The notes beneath the pieces were generated by a model. It did not search any database. It was not told the DNA's origin and saw nothing but the letters and a program-made list of their open reading frames with translations. From Burkholderiaceae bacterium (GTDB taxonomy: Bacteria; Pseudomonadota; Gammaproteobacteria; Burkholderiales; Burkholderiaceae_C), in the NCBI GenBank assembly GCA_016790515.1, contig JAEUOY010000057.1, positions 1 to 50,968 of the forward strand: 50,968 bases of DNA. The letters run 5' to 3'. Position numbers and translations under genes: made by a program. Below, piece by piece: positions 34,259 to 44,200 of this stretch; position 1 is the first letter of the stretch, and every line of letters begins with the position of its first letter.

Positions 34259-35947
34259 ATGGGCGACAGGAAGCTGATCCTCGACCATGTGTTCGACCAC
34301 GAGACCCGGCGCGCCGGGCAGGTCTTCCTGACGCAGCCGGTCGGCAACAACCAGGTGGTCGACTACACCTGGGGCCAGGTGCTGGCCCAGGCCCGCCGCA
34401 TGGCAGCCCACCTGCAGGGCCGCGGCCTGCCGCGCGGCACCAAGGTGGCGATCCTGTCGAAGAACTGCGCCCACTTCATCATCGCCGAGCTGGCCAACTG
34501 GCTCGCCGGCTGCACCACGGTGGCGATCTTCCCGACCGAGACCGCCGAGACGATCCGCTACGTGCTGCAGCACAGCGACGCCAGCCTGCTGTTCGTCGGC
34601 AAGCTCGATGCCTGGGCGCAGCAGAAGGCCGGCGTACCGGCCGGGCTGCCCTGCATCGCCCTGCCGCTGGCGCCCGACAGCGCGCTGGCCGACCACGACC
34701 GCTGGGACGACATCATCGGCCGCACCGAGCCGCTGGCCGGCCGGCCGCAGCGCCGGGCCGACGAGCTGGCGATGCTGATCTACACCTCGGGCTCGACCGG
34801 CACGCCCAAGGGCGTGATGGTCAGCTTCGAGGCCTTCAGCAACGCCGCCGAGGGCATTGCCGCCGACGTCCGCCGGCGCGTCGGCGAAGGCACCGAGAGC
34901 CGCGTGCTGTCGTACCTGCCGCTGGCGCACAGCTTCGAGCGCTCGTGGATCGAAGGCTCGGCGCTGGTCGACGGCGGCACCCGGATCTATTTCGCCGAGA
35001 CGCTCGACACCTTCCTGCAGGACCTGCAGCGCGCCCGGCCGACGCTGTTCATCTCGGTGCCGCGGCTGTGGCTGAAGTTCCAGCAGGGCGTGTTCGCGAA
35101 GATGCCGCCGGCCAGGCTGGACCGGCTGCTGGGGATTCCGATCCTCGGCCGCATCGTCGCCAGGAAGGTGCTGAAGGGCCTGGGGCTGGACTGCGTGCTG
35201 CAGGCCGGCAGCGGCTCGGCGCCGCTGCCGGCCGGGCTGATCCGCTGGTACCGGCGCCTGGGGCTGCGGCTGTTCGAAGGCTACGGCATGACCGAGGACA
35301 ACTCGTACTCGCACACCTCGAACGAGCAGTTCAGCGAGCCCGGCTACGTCGGCGTGCCGATGCCGGGCGTCGAGGTCAGGCTCGGCGAATCGGGCGAGAT
35401 CCTGATCAAGTCGCCGGCGCAGTTCAGCGGCTACTACAAGGACCCCGAGCTGACCGCGCAGTCGTTCACGGCGGACGGGTTCTTCCACACCGGCGACCTG
35501 GGCGAACGCCTGCCCAGCGGCCTGCTGAAGATCACCGGCCGCGCCAAGGAGCTGTTCAAGACCGCCAAGGGCAAGTACGTCGCGCCCTCGCCGATCGAGA
35601 ACCTGCTCAACGCCCACCCGCTGGTCGAGATGTCGCTGGTCTCCGGCGTCGGCCAGAGCGCGGCCTACGCGATGGTGGTGCTGGCCGAGGCGCTGCGTCC
35701 GCGACTTGTTGATCCTGCGCTGCGCGCCGACGCCCAGTCGCAGCTCGAGCAACTGCTGGCGAGCGTGAACCAGGCGCTGGCCGACTACGAGCAGCTGAAG
35801 ATGATCGTGGTGCTGCGCGAGCCCTGGTCGATCGAGGCCGGCACGCTGACGCCGACGCTGAAGATCCGGCGCGGCCGCATCGAGGCGGCGGTCGAACGCC
35901 GGGTCGACGGCTGGTACGCTGCCGGTGACCGGATCCTCTGGGCCTGA
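34259..35947 (+). CDS. long-chain acyl-CoA synthetase (AMP-binding)
   Basis: This 562-residue adenylate-forming enzyme belongs to the FAA1/ACSL type. The motif [15 protein letters not shown] is near residue 180. [12 protein letters not shown] is the ACSL-type gate region, and FEGYGMTED is the A5 motif. [22 protein letters not shown] and the C-terminal [10 protein letters not shown] are also present. ATG 34259 is preceded by AGGAG at six bases; an upstream in-frame ATG lacks homology. It should make long-chain acyl-CoA. The next gene encodes a 2-hydroxyacyl-CoA lyase-like enzyme, so 2-hydroxy or branched fatty acids are plausible substrates. Confidence 0.9.
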   Translation: MGDRKLILDHVFDHETRRAGQVFLTQPVGNNQVVDYTWGQVLAQARRMAAHLQGRGLPRGTKVAILSKNCAHFIIAELANWLAGCTTVAIFPTETAETIRYVLQHSDASLLFVGKLDAWAQQKAGVPAGLPCIALPLAPDSALADHDRWDDIIGRTEPLAGRPQRRADELAMLIYTSGSTGTPKGVMVSFEAFSNAAEGIAADVRRRVGEGTESRVLSYLPLAHSFERSWIEGSALVDGGTRIYFAETLDTFLQDLQRARPTLFISVPRLWLKFQQGVFAKMPPARLDRLLGIPILGRIVARKVLKGLGLDCVLQAGSGSAPLPAGLIRWYRRLGLRLFEGYGMTEDNSYSHTSNEQFSEPGYVGVPMPGVEVRLGESGEILIKSPAQFSGYYKDPELTAQSFTADGFFHTGDLGERLPSGLLKITGRAKELFKTAKGKYVAPSPIENLLNAHPLVEMSLVSGVGQSAAYAMVVLAEALRPRLVDPALRADAQSQLEQLLASVNQALADYEQLKMIVVLREPWSIEAGTLTPTLKIRRGRIEAAVERRVDGWYAAGDRILWA

Positions 35948-35966
35948 GTCCGAGCCTGTTGCGCAC

Positions 35967-37724
35967 ATGACGAACGACACCCGCGGCATCCACCCCGGCG
36001 CCCGCCACGGCGGCGACCGCATCGCCGAGGCGCTGCAGGCGCAGGGCGTGCCGGTGCTGTTCACGCTGTGCGGCGGCCACATCTCGCCGATCCTCAGCGC
36101 GGCCAAGGCGCGCGGCATCCGCGTCGTCGACGTGCGCGACGAGGCCACCGCGGTGTTCGCCGCCGATGCCACGGCGCGCCTGTCGGGGCGGCCCGGGGTC
36201 GCCGCGGTCACCGCCGGACCGGGCATCACCAACACGATCACCGCGCTGAAGAACGCCCAGCTCGCACAGTCGCCGCTGATCCTGTTCGGCGGCGCGGCGC
36301 CGACCGCGCTGCAGGGCCGCGGCGCGCTGCAGGACATCGATCAGCGCCCGCTGGTCGAGCCGCATGTCAAGCGCTTCCTGAAGATGCGGCGCGTGCGCGA
36401 CCTCGCCCCGGCGGTGGCCGAGGCCTTCGCGCTGGCGCAGGGCGGCGTGCCGGGGCCGGTGTTCATCGAATGCCCGGTCGACCTGCTGTACGACGAGGCC
36501 TCGATCCGGCAGTGGTACGCCGATGCGGCCGGCAAGGGCAGCACGCTGCCCGAACGGGCGCTGCGCTGGTACCTGAACCGCCATGCCGAGCGCATGTTCG
36601 CGGGCAGCCACGAAACCAGCGCGCCGGCGCTGCGCGCGGTGGCGACACCGCTGGCGCCGGAGCGCGCGCGCGAGGCCGCGCTGGCCGCGCTGCGCAAGGC
36701 GCAGCGGCCGCTGATCGTGATCGGCAGCCAGGCGCTGGTGCAGGCCGCCGGGGCCGGGCCGCTGGCGCAGGCGGTCGAACGCCTGGGCGTGCCGGTCTAC
36801 CTGTCGGGCATGGCGCGCGGCCTGCTCGGGCGCGACCACCCGCTGCAGATGCGGCACGCGCGCCGCCAGGCGCTGCGCGAGGCCGATTGCGTGCTGCTGG
36901 CCGGCGTGCCCTGCGACTTCCGCCTCGATTACGGGCGCCATGTGCGGCGCAGCGCGACGCTGATCGCCGCCAACCGCAGCCCGCGCGACGCCCGGCTCAA
37001 CCGCCGGCCCGACATCGCCGCGATCGGCGACGCCGGGCAGTTCATCCAGTCGCTGGCAGAGGCCGGCGCCGAACCGCGGGCGGCCTGGGTCGGCACGCTG
37101 CGCGAGCGCGACCGCGAACGCGAGCGCGAGATCGACCAGCAGGCCGCTGCGCGCGGCGAGTTCGTCAACCCGCTCGCACTGCTGCGCACGCTCGAGACCG
37201 AAGCCGGCGAGAACGCGGTCTTCGTCGCCGACGGCGGCGATTTCGTCGCCACCGCGAGCTACGTGCTGCACCCGCGCGGTGCGCTGACCTGGCTCGACCC
37301 GGGCGCCTTCGGCACGCTGGGCGTCGGCGCGGGCTTCGCGCTCGGCGCGGCGCTGGCGCGGCCCGACCGCGAGGTCTGGATCGTCTTCGGCGACGGCGCC
37401 TGCGGCTGGGGCCTGGCCGAGTTCGACAGCTTCGTGCGCCAGCGCATCCCGGTGATCGCGCTGGTCGGCAACGACGCCGGCTGGACGCAGATCGCGCGCG
37501 AGCAGGTCAAGATGCTGCACGACGACGTCGCCACCGTGCTGGCGCGCAGCGCCTACCACGAGGTGGCGGCGGGCTTCGGCGCCAAGGGCCTGCGGGTGCA
37601 GCGCGCGGACGAACTGCAGCCGGCGCTGGCCCAGGCCCGTGCCTGGGCACGGCAGGGTCACGCGGTGCTGGTCAACGTCTGGCTCGACAAGACCGAGTTC
37701 CGCGAGGGATCGCTGTCGATGTAG
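35967..37724 (+). CDS. thiamine-diphosphate enzyme, ILVBL/HACL2-like 2-hydroxyacyl-CoA lyase
   Basis: This 585-residue ThDP enzyme has the acetolactate-synthase fold. From memory, long stretches match the animal protein ILVBL (HACL2): [52 protein letters not shown], and the C-terminal [10 protein letters not shown]. The ThDP glutamate is in [12 protein letters not shown], and the cofactor motif is [18 protein letters not shown], then [16 protein letters not shown] cleaves 2-hydroxyacyl-CoA to formyl-CoA and a shortened aldehyde in fatty-acid alpha-oxidation. The upstream acyl-CoA synthetase fits that role. Oxalyl-CoA decarboxylase or acetolactate synthase activity is less likely. It converges on the hydratase gene with a six-base gap. 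Confidence 0.88.
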   Translation: MTNDTRGIHPGARHGGDRIAEALQAQGVPVLFTLCGGHISPILSAAKARGIRVVDVRDEATAVFAADATARLSGRPGVAAVTAGPGITNTITALKNAQLAQSPLILFGGAAPTALQGRGALQDIDQRPLVEPHVKRFLKMRRVRDLAPAVAEAFALAQGGVPGPVFIECPVDLLYDEASIRQWYADAAGKGSTLPERALRWYLNRHAERMFAGSHETSAPALRAVATPLAPERAREAALAALRKAQRPLIVIGSQALVQAAGAGPLAQAVERLGVPVYLSGMARGLLGRDHPLQMRHARRQALREADCVLLAGVPCDFRLDYGRHVRRSATLIAANRSPRDARLNRRPDIAAIGDAGQFIQSLAEAGAEPRAAWVGTLRERDREREREIDQQAAARGEFVNPLALLRTLETEAGENAVFVADGGDFVATASYVLHPRGALTWLDPGAFGTLGVGAGFALGAALARPDREVWIVFGDGACGWGLAEFDSFVRQRIPVIALVGNDAGWTQIAREQVKMLHDDVATVLARSAYHEVAAGFGAKGLRVQRADELQPALAQARAWARQGHAVLVNVWLDKTEFREGSLSM

Positions 37725-37730
37725 ACGAAC

Positions 37731-38543
37731 CTAGCGCGGCGCGAACTTCGGCGCTCGCTTCCCGAGGAAGGCCTCGACGCCCTCGCCGAATTCGGGTCGG
37801 TCGAGCAGTTCGCGCTGGCGCTCGGCCTCGTAGGCCAGTTGCGCGTCCAGCGTGTTGCCGGCCGCGGCCTCGAAGGCGCGGCGGGTCTCGATCGCGGCAT
37901 GCGCCGGCAGCGCGGCCAGCCGGCGGGCGATGGCCATCGCCTCGTCCATCAGCACCGCGTCGTCGACGCAGTCCCACACCAGGCCCCAGGCGGCGGCCTT
38001 CTCGGCCGGCAGCCGGTCGGCCAGCAGGGTCAGCGCGGCGGCGCGACCGCTGCCGAGCAGGCGCTGGTAGAACCAGCTGCTGCCGACATCGGGCACGATG
38101 CCCAGCTTGGCCATGAACGGCAGGTAGAAGAAGGCCGAGCGCGCGGCGAGCACCACGTCGCCGGCCAGCGCCAGGCCCAGCCCGCCGCCGGCCGCCGGGC
38201 CGTTGACCGCGCAGACCACCGGCATCGGCATTGCGCGCAGGCCGCTGACCATGCGGTTGGTCAGCGCCTGCATCGTGTCGGCGGCCTGCTGGCCGCGGCT
38301 GCGGCCCGAGCCGTCGGGCGTGAAGCCGGCGCTCAGGTCGGCGCCGGCGCAGAAGCCGCGGCCGGCGCCGGTCAGCACCAGCGCGCGCACGCTGCGGTCC
38401 TCGGCCAGGTCGGCCAGCGCCCGGCACAGGCTGGTCTGCAGCGCGTGGGTCAGCGGGTTCAGGCGCTCGGGCACGTTCAGCGTGATCACCGCGACCTCGC
38501 CGTCGCGGCGCAGCAGCAGGTCGGGGTAGGCGGTGTCGGTCAT
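37731..38543 (-). CDS. enoyl-CoA hydratase/isomerase, PaaG-like
   Basis: This 270-residue crotonase-fold protein has the oxyanion-hole segment GAGRGFCAGADLSAGF and the active-site region MAKLGIVPDVGSSWFYQRLLG. An Asp occupies the place of the usual second catalytic Glu. That Asp pattern is typical of PaaG (epoxyphenylacetyl-CoA/ring-opened isomerase) and related isomerases rather than ordinary hydratases. The role is probably isomerisation or hydration of an unsaturated acyl-CoA. It is the last gene of a four-gene minus-strand operon after the DUF6285 gene. Confidence 0.87.
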   Translation of the reverse strand: MTDTAYPDLLLRRDGEVAVITLNVPERLNPLTHALQTSLCRALADLAEDRSVRALVLTGAGRGFCAGADLSAGFTPDGSGRSRGQQAADTMQALTNRMVSGLRAMPMPVVCAVNGPAAGGGLGLALAGDVVLAARSAFFYLPFMAKLGIVPDVGSSWFYQRLLGSGRAAALTLLADRLPAEKAAAWGLVWDCVDDAVLMDEAMAIARRLAALPAHAAIETRRAFEAAAGNTLDAQLAYEAERQRELLDRPEFGEGVEAFLGKRAPKFAPR

Positions 38544-38552
38544 GGAGGTTCC

Positions 38553-38957
38553 TCAACGGGTTTCGGCAGGCGCGAAGCGCAGGTAGGTCGAGTAGCCGGG
38601 CTGGTCGACCGCCAGCTTGTCCAGCGTGGTGTGCCACAGGTGCTCGGCCAGGCCGGGCGTTTCCGGCCCCAGCGTGGCGTCGGCGATGCGCTCGGCCAGC
38701 CGGCGATTCAGCGTGGCCAGGTCGCCGCCTTCGCCCAGCAGCGCCTGCAGCCGGCGCAGTTCGGCGGCGTCGGCGGCCGGCGCCAGCGCCACCTGGCGGC
38801 GCACGATGTCGAGCATGTTGGCCGCGACACGCGAGTGGTAGGCCAGCGCCGTGCCGTCGGCCAGCGGCGCGGCGCGGGCCAGCGCGGGGCCGGCCTCGTC
38901 GCGCAGGAAGCGCGACACCGCGGCCAGCAGTTCGTCGGGGGTCGGCAGGTCGTGCAT
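38553..38957 (-). CDS. DUF6285 family protein
   Basis: This 134-residue all-helical protein begins with MHDLPTPDELLAAVSRFL. The segments YHSRVAANMLDIVRRQVAL and LWHTTLDKLAVDQPGYSTY are typical of the DUF6285 family. This family is repeatedly found directly after an aminoglycoside-phosphotransferase-fold gene in acyl-CoA clusters, as here. The start and the upstream stop overlap (TGATG), so translation is coupled. It probably assists the kinase; biochemical function is unknown. Confidence 0.75.
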   Translation of the reverse strand: MHDLPTPDELLAAVSRFLRDEAGPALARAAPLADGTALAYHSRVAANMLDIVRRQVALAPAADAAELRRLQALLGEGGDLATLNRRLAERIADATLGPETPGLAEHLWHTTLDKLAVDQPGYSTYLRFAPAETR

Positions 38958-39964
38958 CAGGCAGTCTCGGGGCGCGGCAGCAGCAGTTCGAGCAGGTCGA
39001 TCTCGGCCTCGGACGCGCGGCGGCCGATCGCCGCCTTCTCGATCACCGGCTCGGCCCCGCTGCGCCAGGCCTCGCCCATGCTCTCGCAGATCACGCCCCA
39101 GCGCAGCGTGCCCAGCACCTGCCACCAGTGGATGCGCTCGCGGTCGGCCCGGCCGCCGGCGGCGGTGTAGCCCTCGAGCAGGTCGTCCAGCGTGCCGAAG
39201 CCGCCGACCGTGCGCTGCCATTGCCCGTAGCGCCAGGCGTTGACGCAGATCCAGCCCAGGTCGGCGCAGGGGTCGCCGAGGCAGGCCAGCTCCCAGTCGA
39301 GCACGCCGACGAGTGTGCCGCCGGGTGCACCACCGGGTGCCGCCAGGTCGACCATCAGGTTGCCGTTGCGGAAGTCGCCGTGCACCAGCGCCAGCGGCCC
39401 GTCGGCCGGCGCATGGTCGGCCAGCCAGCGCAGCGCCAGCTGGAACACCGGCCGCGCCGCACCATGGCGCGCATGCCATTGGCGCAGGTGCTCGACCTCG
39501 GCGCGCGGCTGGCTGGTGCGCAGCGGCGGCAGTGCGTCGACCGGCACCGCGTGGATGCGTGCCAGCGCCTCGCCGCACTGGCGCGCCAGCTGCGGCCGCT
39601 GCGCCGCGGCGATGCGCCGGCCCAGGGTCTCGCCGGGCAGCCGCTGCATCACGAAGCCGCTGCCCAGCCCGTCCGCGGGCTGCAGCACCCGCAGCACCTC
39701 GGGCACCGGCGCGCCGGCGGCGCCGGCCAGGCCGATCAGTTCGGCCTCGGCCGCCAGCCCGGCGTTGCCGCTGCCGCGCTCGGCGGCGCCGGGTGGCGCG
39801 CGGCGCAGGATCAGCGCACGGTGCCCGGCGGCCGAGACGGCGTCGAAGGCCCAGGTCTCCTGGCTGGCGCCGCCCGACAGGCGGCGCAGGCCCTGCACCG
39901 CCGTGCCGGGGCCTAGCACCGGCGACAGCGCCGCCGCCAGGCCGGCCGACAGCTCGGCGGACAT
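38957..39964 (-). CDS. aminoglycoside-phosphotransferase-fold kinase
   Basis: This 335-residue APH-family protein is likely not a resistance gene. LSGGASQETWAFD is the nucleotide loop, LVHGDFRNGNLMV the catalytic Brenner motif and LDWELACLGDPCADLGW the metal-binding segment. The same fold forms the N-terminal part of animal ACAD10/11, which phosphorylate 4-hydroxyacyl-CoA before its conversion to enoyl-CoA. The setting among thiolase, hydratase and DUF6285 genes supports a hydroxyacyl-CoA kinase role. It starts 11 bases after the thiolase stop. Confidence 0.82.
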   Translation of the reverse strand: MSAELSAGLAAALSPVLGPGTAVQGLRRLSGGASQETWAFDAVSAAGHRALILRRAPPGAAERGSGNAGLAAEAELIGLAGAAGAPVPEVLRVLQPADGLGSGFVMQRLPGETLGRRIAAAQRPQLARQCGEALARIHAVPVDALPPLRTSQPRAEVEHLRQWHARHGAARPVFQLALRWLADHAPADGPLALVHGDFRNGNLMVDLAAPGGAPGGTLVGVLDWELACLGDPCADLGWICVNAWRYGQWQRTVGGFGTLDDLLEGYTAAGGRADRERIHWWQVLGTLRWGVICESMGEAWRSGAEPVIEKAAIGRRASEAEIDLLELLLPRPETA

Positions 39965-39975
39965 GCCGCAGGCGT

Positions 39976-41154
39976 TCAGAGCCGTTCGACGATCGTCACG
40001 TTGGCCAGGCCGCCGCCCTCGCACATCGTCTGCAGGCCGTAGCGCTTGCCGCGCGCGCCCAGCGCATGGACCAGCGTGGTCATCAGCTTGGCGCCGCTGC
40101 CGCCCAACGGGTGGCCGAGCGCGATCGCGCCGCCGTTGACGTTGAGCCGGTCCGGGTCGGCGCCCAGCACCTGCAGCCAGGCCAGCGGCACCGGCGCGAA
40201 GGCCTCGTTGACCTCGTACAGGTCGATGTCCTCGATGCGCATGCCGGCCTTCTGCAGCGCCCGCTGGGTTGCCGGGACCGGGGTCTCGAGCATCACCACC
40301 GGGTCGCCGCCGATCACCGACATGTGGTGCACGCGGGCCAGTGGCTTGACGCCCAGCGTCTTCAGGCCGCGCTCGTTGACGACCATCAGGCCGGCCGCGC
40401 CGTCGCAGATCTGGCTGGCCGACGCCGCGGTGCAGACGCCGCCTTCCTGGATCAGCTTGACGCCCTTGATGCCGTCGAGCGTGACGTCGAAGCGGATGCC
40501 TTCGTCGGCGGTGTGCAGCTCGCCGGTCTCGGTGCCGTCGGCCATGCGCACCGCCACCGGCACGATCTCGCCCTTGAACGCGCCACTCTTCGTGGCGGCG
40601 ATCGCGTTCCGGTGGCTGCGGTAGGCGAACTCGTCGAGCCGGTCGCGCGGCATGCTGTACTTCCTGGCGATCATCTCGGCGCCGGTGAACTGGCTGAACT
40701 GCACGCCGGGATAGCGCCGGGCCATGTTCGGGCTGACATAGAAGCCGTGGCCATGCTTGAACGGCAGCGAGGCCGGCAGCCCCATCGGCACGCGCGACAT
40801 GCTCTCGACGCCGGCGGCGATCACGATGTCCATCGTGCCCGACATCACCGCCTGCGCGGCGAAATGCAGCGCCTGCTGCGACGAGCCGCACTGCCGGTCG
40901 ACCGAGGTGCCGGGCACCGATTCGGGCAGCTTCGACGCCAGGATCGCGTTGCGCGCGATGTTGGTCGCCTGCTCGCCGGCCTGGCCGACGCAGCCCATGA
41001 TCACGTCGTCGACCAGCGCCGGGTCGCAGCCGCTGCGCTCGACCAGCGCGTCCAGCACCTGGGCCGCCAGGTCGGCCGGGTGCCAGCCCGAGATCTTGCC
41101 GTTGCGGCGCCCGCCGGCGGTGCGTGCGGCGGCCACGATGAAGGCTTCAGCCAT
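39976..41154 (-). CDS. acetyl-CoA acetyltransferase (thiolase)
   Basis: This is a 392-residue thiolase. The nucleophilic Cys lies in DRQCGSSQQALHFAA, the His in NVNGGAIALGHPLG and the second Cys in TMCEGGGLANVTIV. Its CEGGG variant and the motif MSRVPMGLPASLPFKHGHGF place it with degradative-type acetyl-CoA acetyltransferases. ATG 41154 gives the standard length, though the frame is open upstream. It cleaves 3-ketoacyl-CoA, or condenses acetyl-CoA, and should end a beta-oxidation spiral with its neighbours. It is the first gene of its operon, 116 bases after the CHAT-like gene. Confidence 0.92.
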   Translation of the reverse strand: MAEAFIVAAARTAGGRRNGKISGWHPADLAAQVLDALVERSGCDPALVDDVIMGCVGQAGEQATNIARNAILASKLPESVPGTSVDRQCGSSQQALHFAAQAVMSGTMDIVIAAGVESMSRVPMGLPASLPFKHGHGFYVSPNMARRYPGVQFSQFTGAEMIARKYSMPRDRLDEFAYRSHRNAIAATKSGAFKGEIVPVAVRMADGTETGELHTADEGIRFDVTLDGIKGVKLIQEGGVCTAASASQICDGAAGLMVVNERGLKTLGVKPLARVHHMSVIGGDPVVMLETPVPATQRALQKAGMRIEDIDLYEVNEAFAPVPLAWLQVLGADPDRLNVNGGAIALGHPLGGSGAKLMTTLVHALGARGKRYGLQTMCEGGGLANVTIVERL

Positions 41155-41270
41155 GGGGGATCCTGTGTTCGTTGAAGGGATGACCCGGCATTGTTCGCCG
41201 CGCGGCGGCGGGCCGACGTCGTCGGAACCGATGAATTTTCTCGTCGTCGACGGCACCGCGCCGCCGCGAC

Positions 41271-44200
41271 TCAGCGCGCCGATCGCCGATGGCCCGTCGG
41301 CAGCAGCGTCAGCCCCGGGTTGCCCCAGCACTGGAAGGCAGCCCAGCTCGTGCCCTTCGGGTCGAGCTTCCAGGCCTCGCCGCGCGCGAACAACACACAG
41401 TCGCCGAAGCTTCGCCCCTGGGCCAGCGCTTCGTAGAACGCCACCGTGAAGCCCGCGGCCTCGGCCGGTCCGACCGGCCAGCCGGGGACGACCACCGCAC
41501 GCACACCGGCGTGCAGCAGATCCTGGGCAAAGGCAGCGGCGAAGCTCGGCCAGTCCTGCAGCGGGCGGCCGTCGTCGTGCGCCGTCGGGCTGCAGAACAC
41601 CAGTTGCGGCAGCGCGCGCAGCTGGCGGATGTCGTTCACGCCCAGCACCAGGTCAGGGCCGAACCGAAAGCCCGCGAACAGGCCAGGGCCGGAGCCCGGC
41701 CAGGCGATCGGCGCGGCCAGGTGCAGCAGGTGCAGCGGCTCGCCATGCAGCCGGACCATCAGTTCGGTGGCGGGGCGGTTGACGACCGCCTCGGGCTTCG
41801 AACCTGCCCGTTGCAGGACCCGCTCCAGCGCCCGTGCGATGTCCTTGGCGTAGGGCGGCTGCGCGGTCTTCGCGGCCGGGTCGGCGGCGAAGATGCCGGC
41901 CTGCAGGCCGGCGTCGATCGGGCTGGCCGGCGTGCGCGTGGGCGCGGCGGACTGGCGCACCAGGCCCATCAGCGCCGCCAGCGGCGGCACCCTGCCGGGC
42001 TGCGAGCCGCGGTCCAGCAGCTCCCAGGGATAGCGCGCGGCGGCGGCGTCGAGCACCAGCGCCAGACGGTCGACCATCAGCAGGGGGCTCAGCAGGCCCG
42101 CCGGCAGCAGCAGCTCGGTCAAGGTGCGCCGCAACGCCGGGTCGGCGTCGGCGCGGCCGTCGGTCGATGCCAGCAGGTTGTCGACCAATGAGCGGCTTTC
42201 GGCGCCCACCGTGTGGCTGCCGCGGCCGCCAGCGGTCAGCCTGTAGTCGAAGGCGCCCCGGTCGTCGACCCGCAGCAGCAGCCGGTGCCACCAGTCGCCG
42301 CGCGGGATCTCCTTCGGTGGGCGACGAACTTCGATCGCCGAAACGAGTTCCACGGCTGCAGCGGATTCCGACGCCTTGGCCCAGCGAAGCAGAGCCGCTT
42401 GGGCCAGCGAGGCGCGCTCGCGAACGGCCTCGATGATCTCGATGCGCTCGTAGCGGGCCATGCCGGGATTGGAGAGCAGGTGCACGTTGGCCTGCAGCGT
42501 CGCCTCGACGATCGCGATCGCGCTGTCGCCGACACTGACGCCGCCCTCGCCCGAGCCCACCAGCAGGCAGCTGGCGCGCAACGCCGGCGTCCGGTGGCCC
42601 GCCTCGGACTGGTGCTCGACCGCTCGACCGAGCAGGGCCGCACGAAGCGACTCGGACAGCAGCGACGGCGACAGCTCACCGATCGTGCCGAGGCCAACGG
42701 CCAGCACCTCCGGCGCCGCGCTGCCTTCGCCGCTGCCGCGCACCAGCGCCGATGTTCCGACCGGGCCAGGATAGAGGCCGAGCGCAAGCCGCCGCGACAG
42801 TGCACCCTGCACCAGCTCGTCGAGCTGTCTCTCGACGCCGCAGATGCCGTCACCGTCGTAGTGCCCGACCAGCAGCGGCGCACCGGCCTCGCGGATGTCG
42901 CCGTGCACGACGCGCAGATCCAGCGTTTCGGCCGGCGCAGCGCCGCGCTCGGGCAGTTGCTCGACGGCCCGGACGATGCGCGATGCCAGTTCGTCCGAAT
43001 CATCGAACTCGATCACCGGCATCTCGAGCTTCAGCTGTTCGCGAAAGGCCGCCATGCCCATGCGATCGTCGCTGGCCTTGCCACGCGTCCTCAGGACTTC
43101 GCGGCGCGACAGTGCCATCAGGCAGGGCAGGCTGCGCTCGCGGGCATGCTCGAATGCCAGTTGCAGAAGGGGTTTGTGCGCCGGATTCGACGCGTCACCG
43201 GGCACGAAGCCGCTGCGCCAACCCACCAGCCCGACGAAGAGCTCGCTGTCGTCGACGGCCGCCAGCGTGTCGCGCACCGACTGGAACCGATCGGGCGTCC
43301 TGACCGCATGGCCGGCAGCCCGCAGCGCCTGCGCCACGGCGTCCAAATGGAGGCTGAGCTCCTCTACAACCGCGACGACCACCACGCGCCGCCCGGCGCC
43401 GGGCCAGGGCTGCCTGGCGCGTTGCAGCCGCAGGCGCAGCCCGTCTACCTCCACCAGCCGCAGGCGCACGCCCGAGCTGCCGTCGCTCAGTGCATCGGCC
43501 GCGACGACGGCGCCGACAACACCGCTGGCATCGACCACCGGCGCGCCGAGCAGGGCCTCGTCGAACGGAGTGTCGCCGAGCCCGGCGGCTGTCGGCATCA
43601 GCGCCTGTCGACGCGCGCCGGCACGCGGCTGCAGCACGACGTCGAGCCAGCGCACGACGCCGTCGCCGCCGATCGCTGCGACTTTCGCCGCCACGTCCTC
43701 CTGTGGCAGCATGTTGCCTAGCGGTGGCGACGGCCACACCGGCACATCGTCGGCGACCGGCTTCAGCACTACCAGCTCAGCGACGCCGTCGGCTTCCTCA
43801 TCGTCGGTCGACGAACGCGTCAGCTCGAACCGGCGCCCGCTACGCGGATCGACGACGCGATCGACGCCCGCGAACGCTGCCGCCACCGTCAACCCGAAGG
43901 AATTCTCGACAATGAAGCCGACGCGTGTCGCACCCTCGCCCTGCAGCGGCCGCAGTTGCAGGCAGTTGCCGCGCCAGCGATCGTCGATCCGGGCGGCATC
44001 TGCATCGGGGGGAGACTGAGCGGCCAGCGCTGCACTGCCGAGACGGTAGCGGTCCCCCGCCATCGTCGTGAGGGTGAGTTCCGACGGCTCGCCGTCCAGG
44101 TGCACGACCGCCAGCGGAGCCGCCTCGACGGTGCGCTCCTGCGTCACGCCTCCCGCCTGCCATGCCAGCCCGACCAGCAGCGGGTCGGTCGCCGGTGCCT

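Noticed and set aside
30016-34350. A 1444-residue minus-strand open frame opposite the nSTAND gene
   Set aside because: It is rich in Arg, Gly, Gln and His, with no recognisable motif, and is a GC-driven shadow of the plus-strand gene whose Walker and WD40 motifs are clear.
38957-39964. Aminoglycoside resistance gene
   Set aside because: Only the fold matches; the operon and DUF6285 neighbour point to acyl-CoA metabolism.
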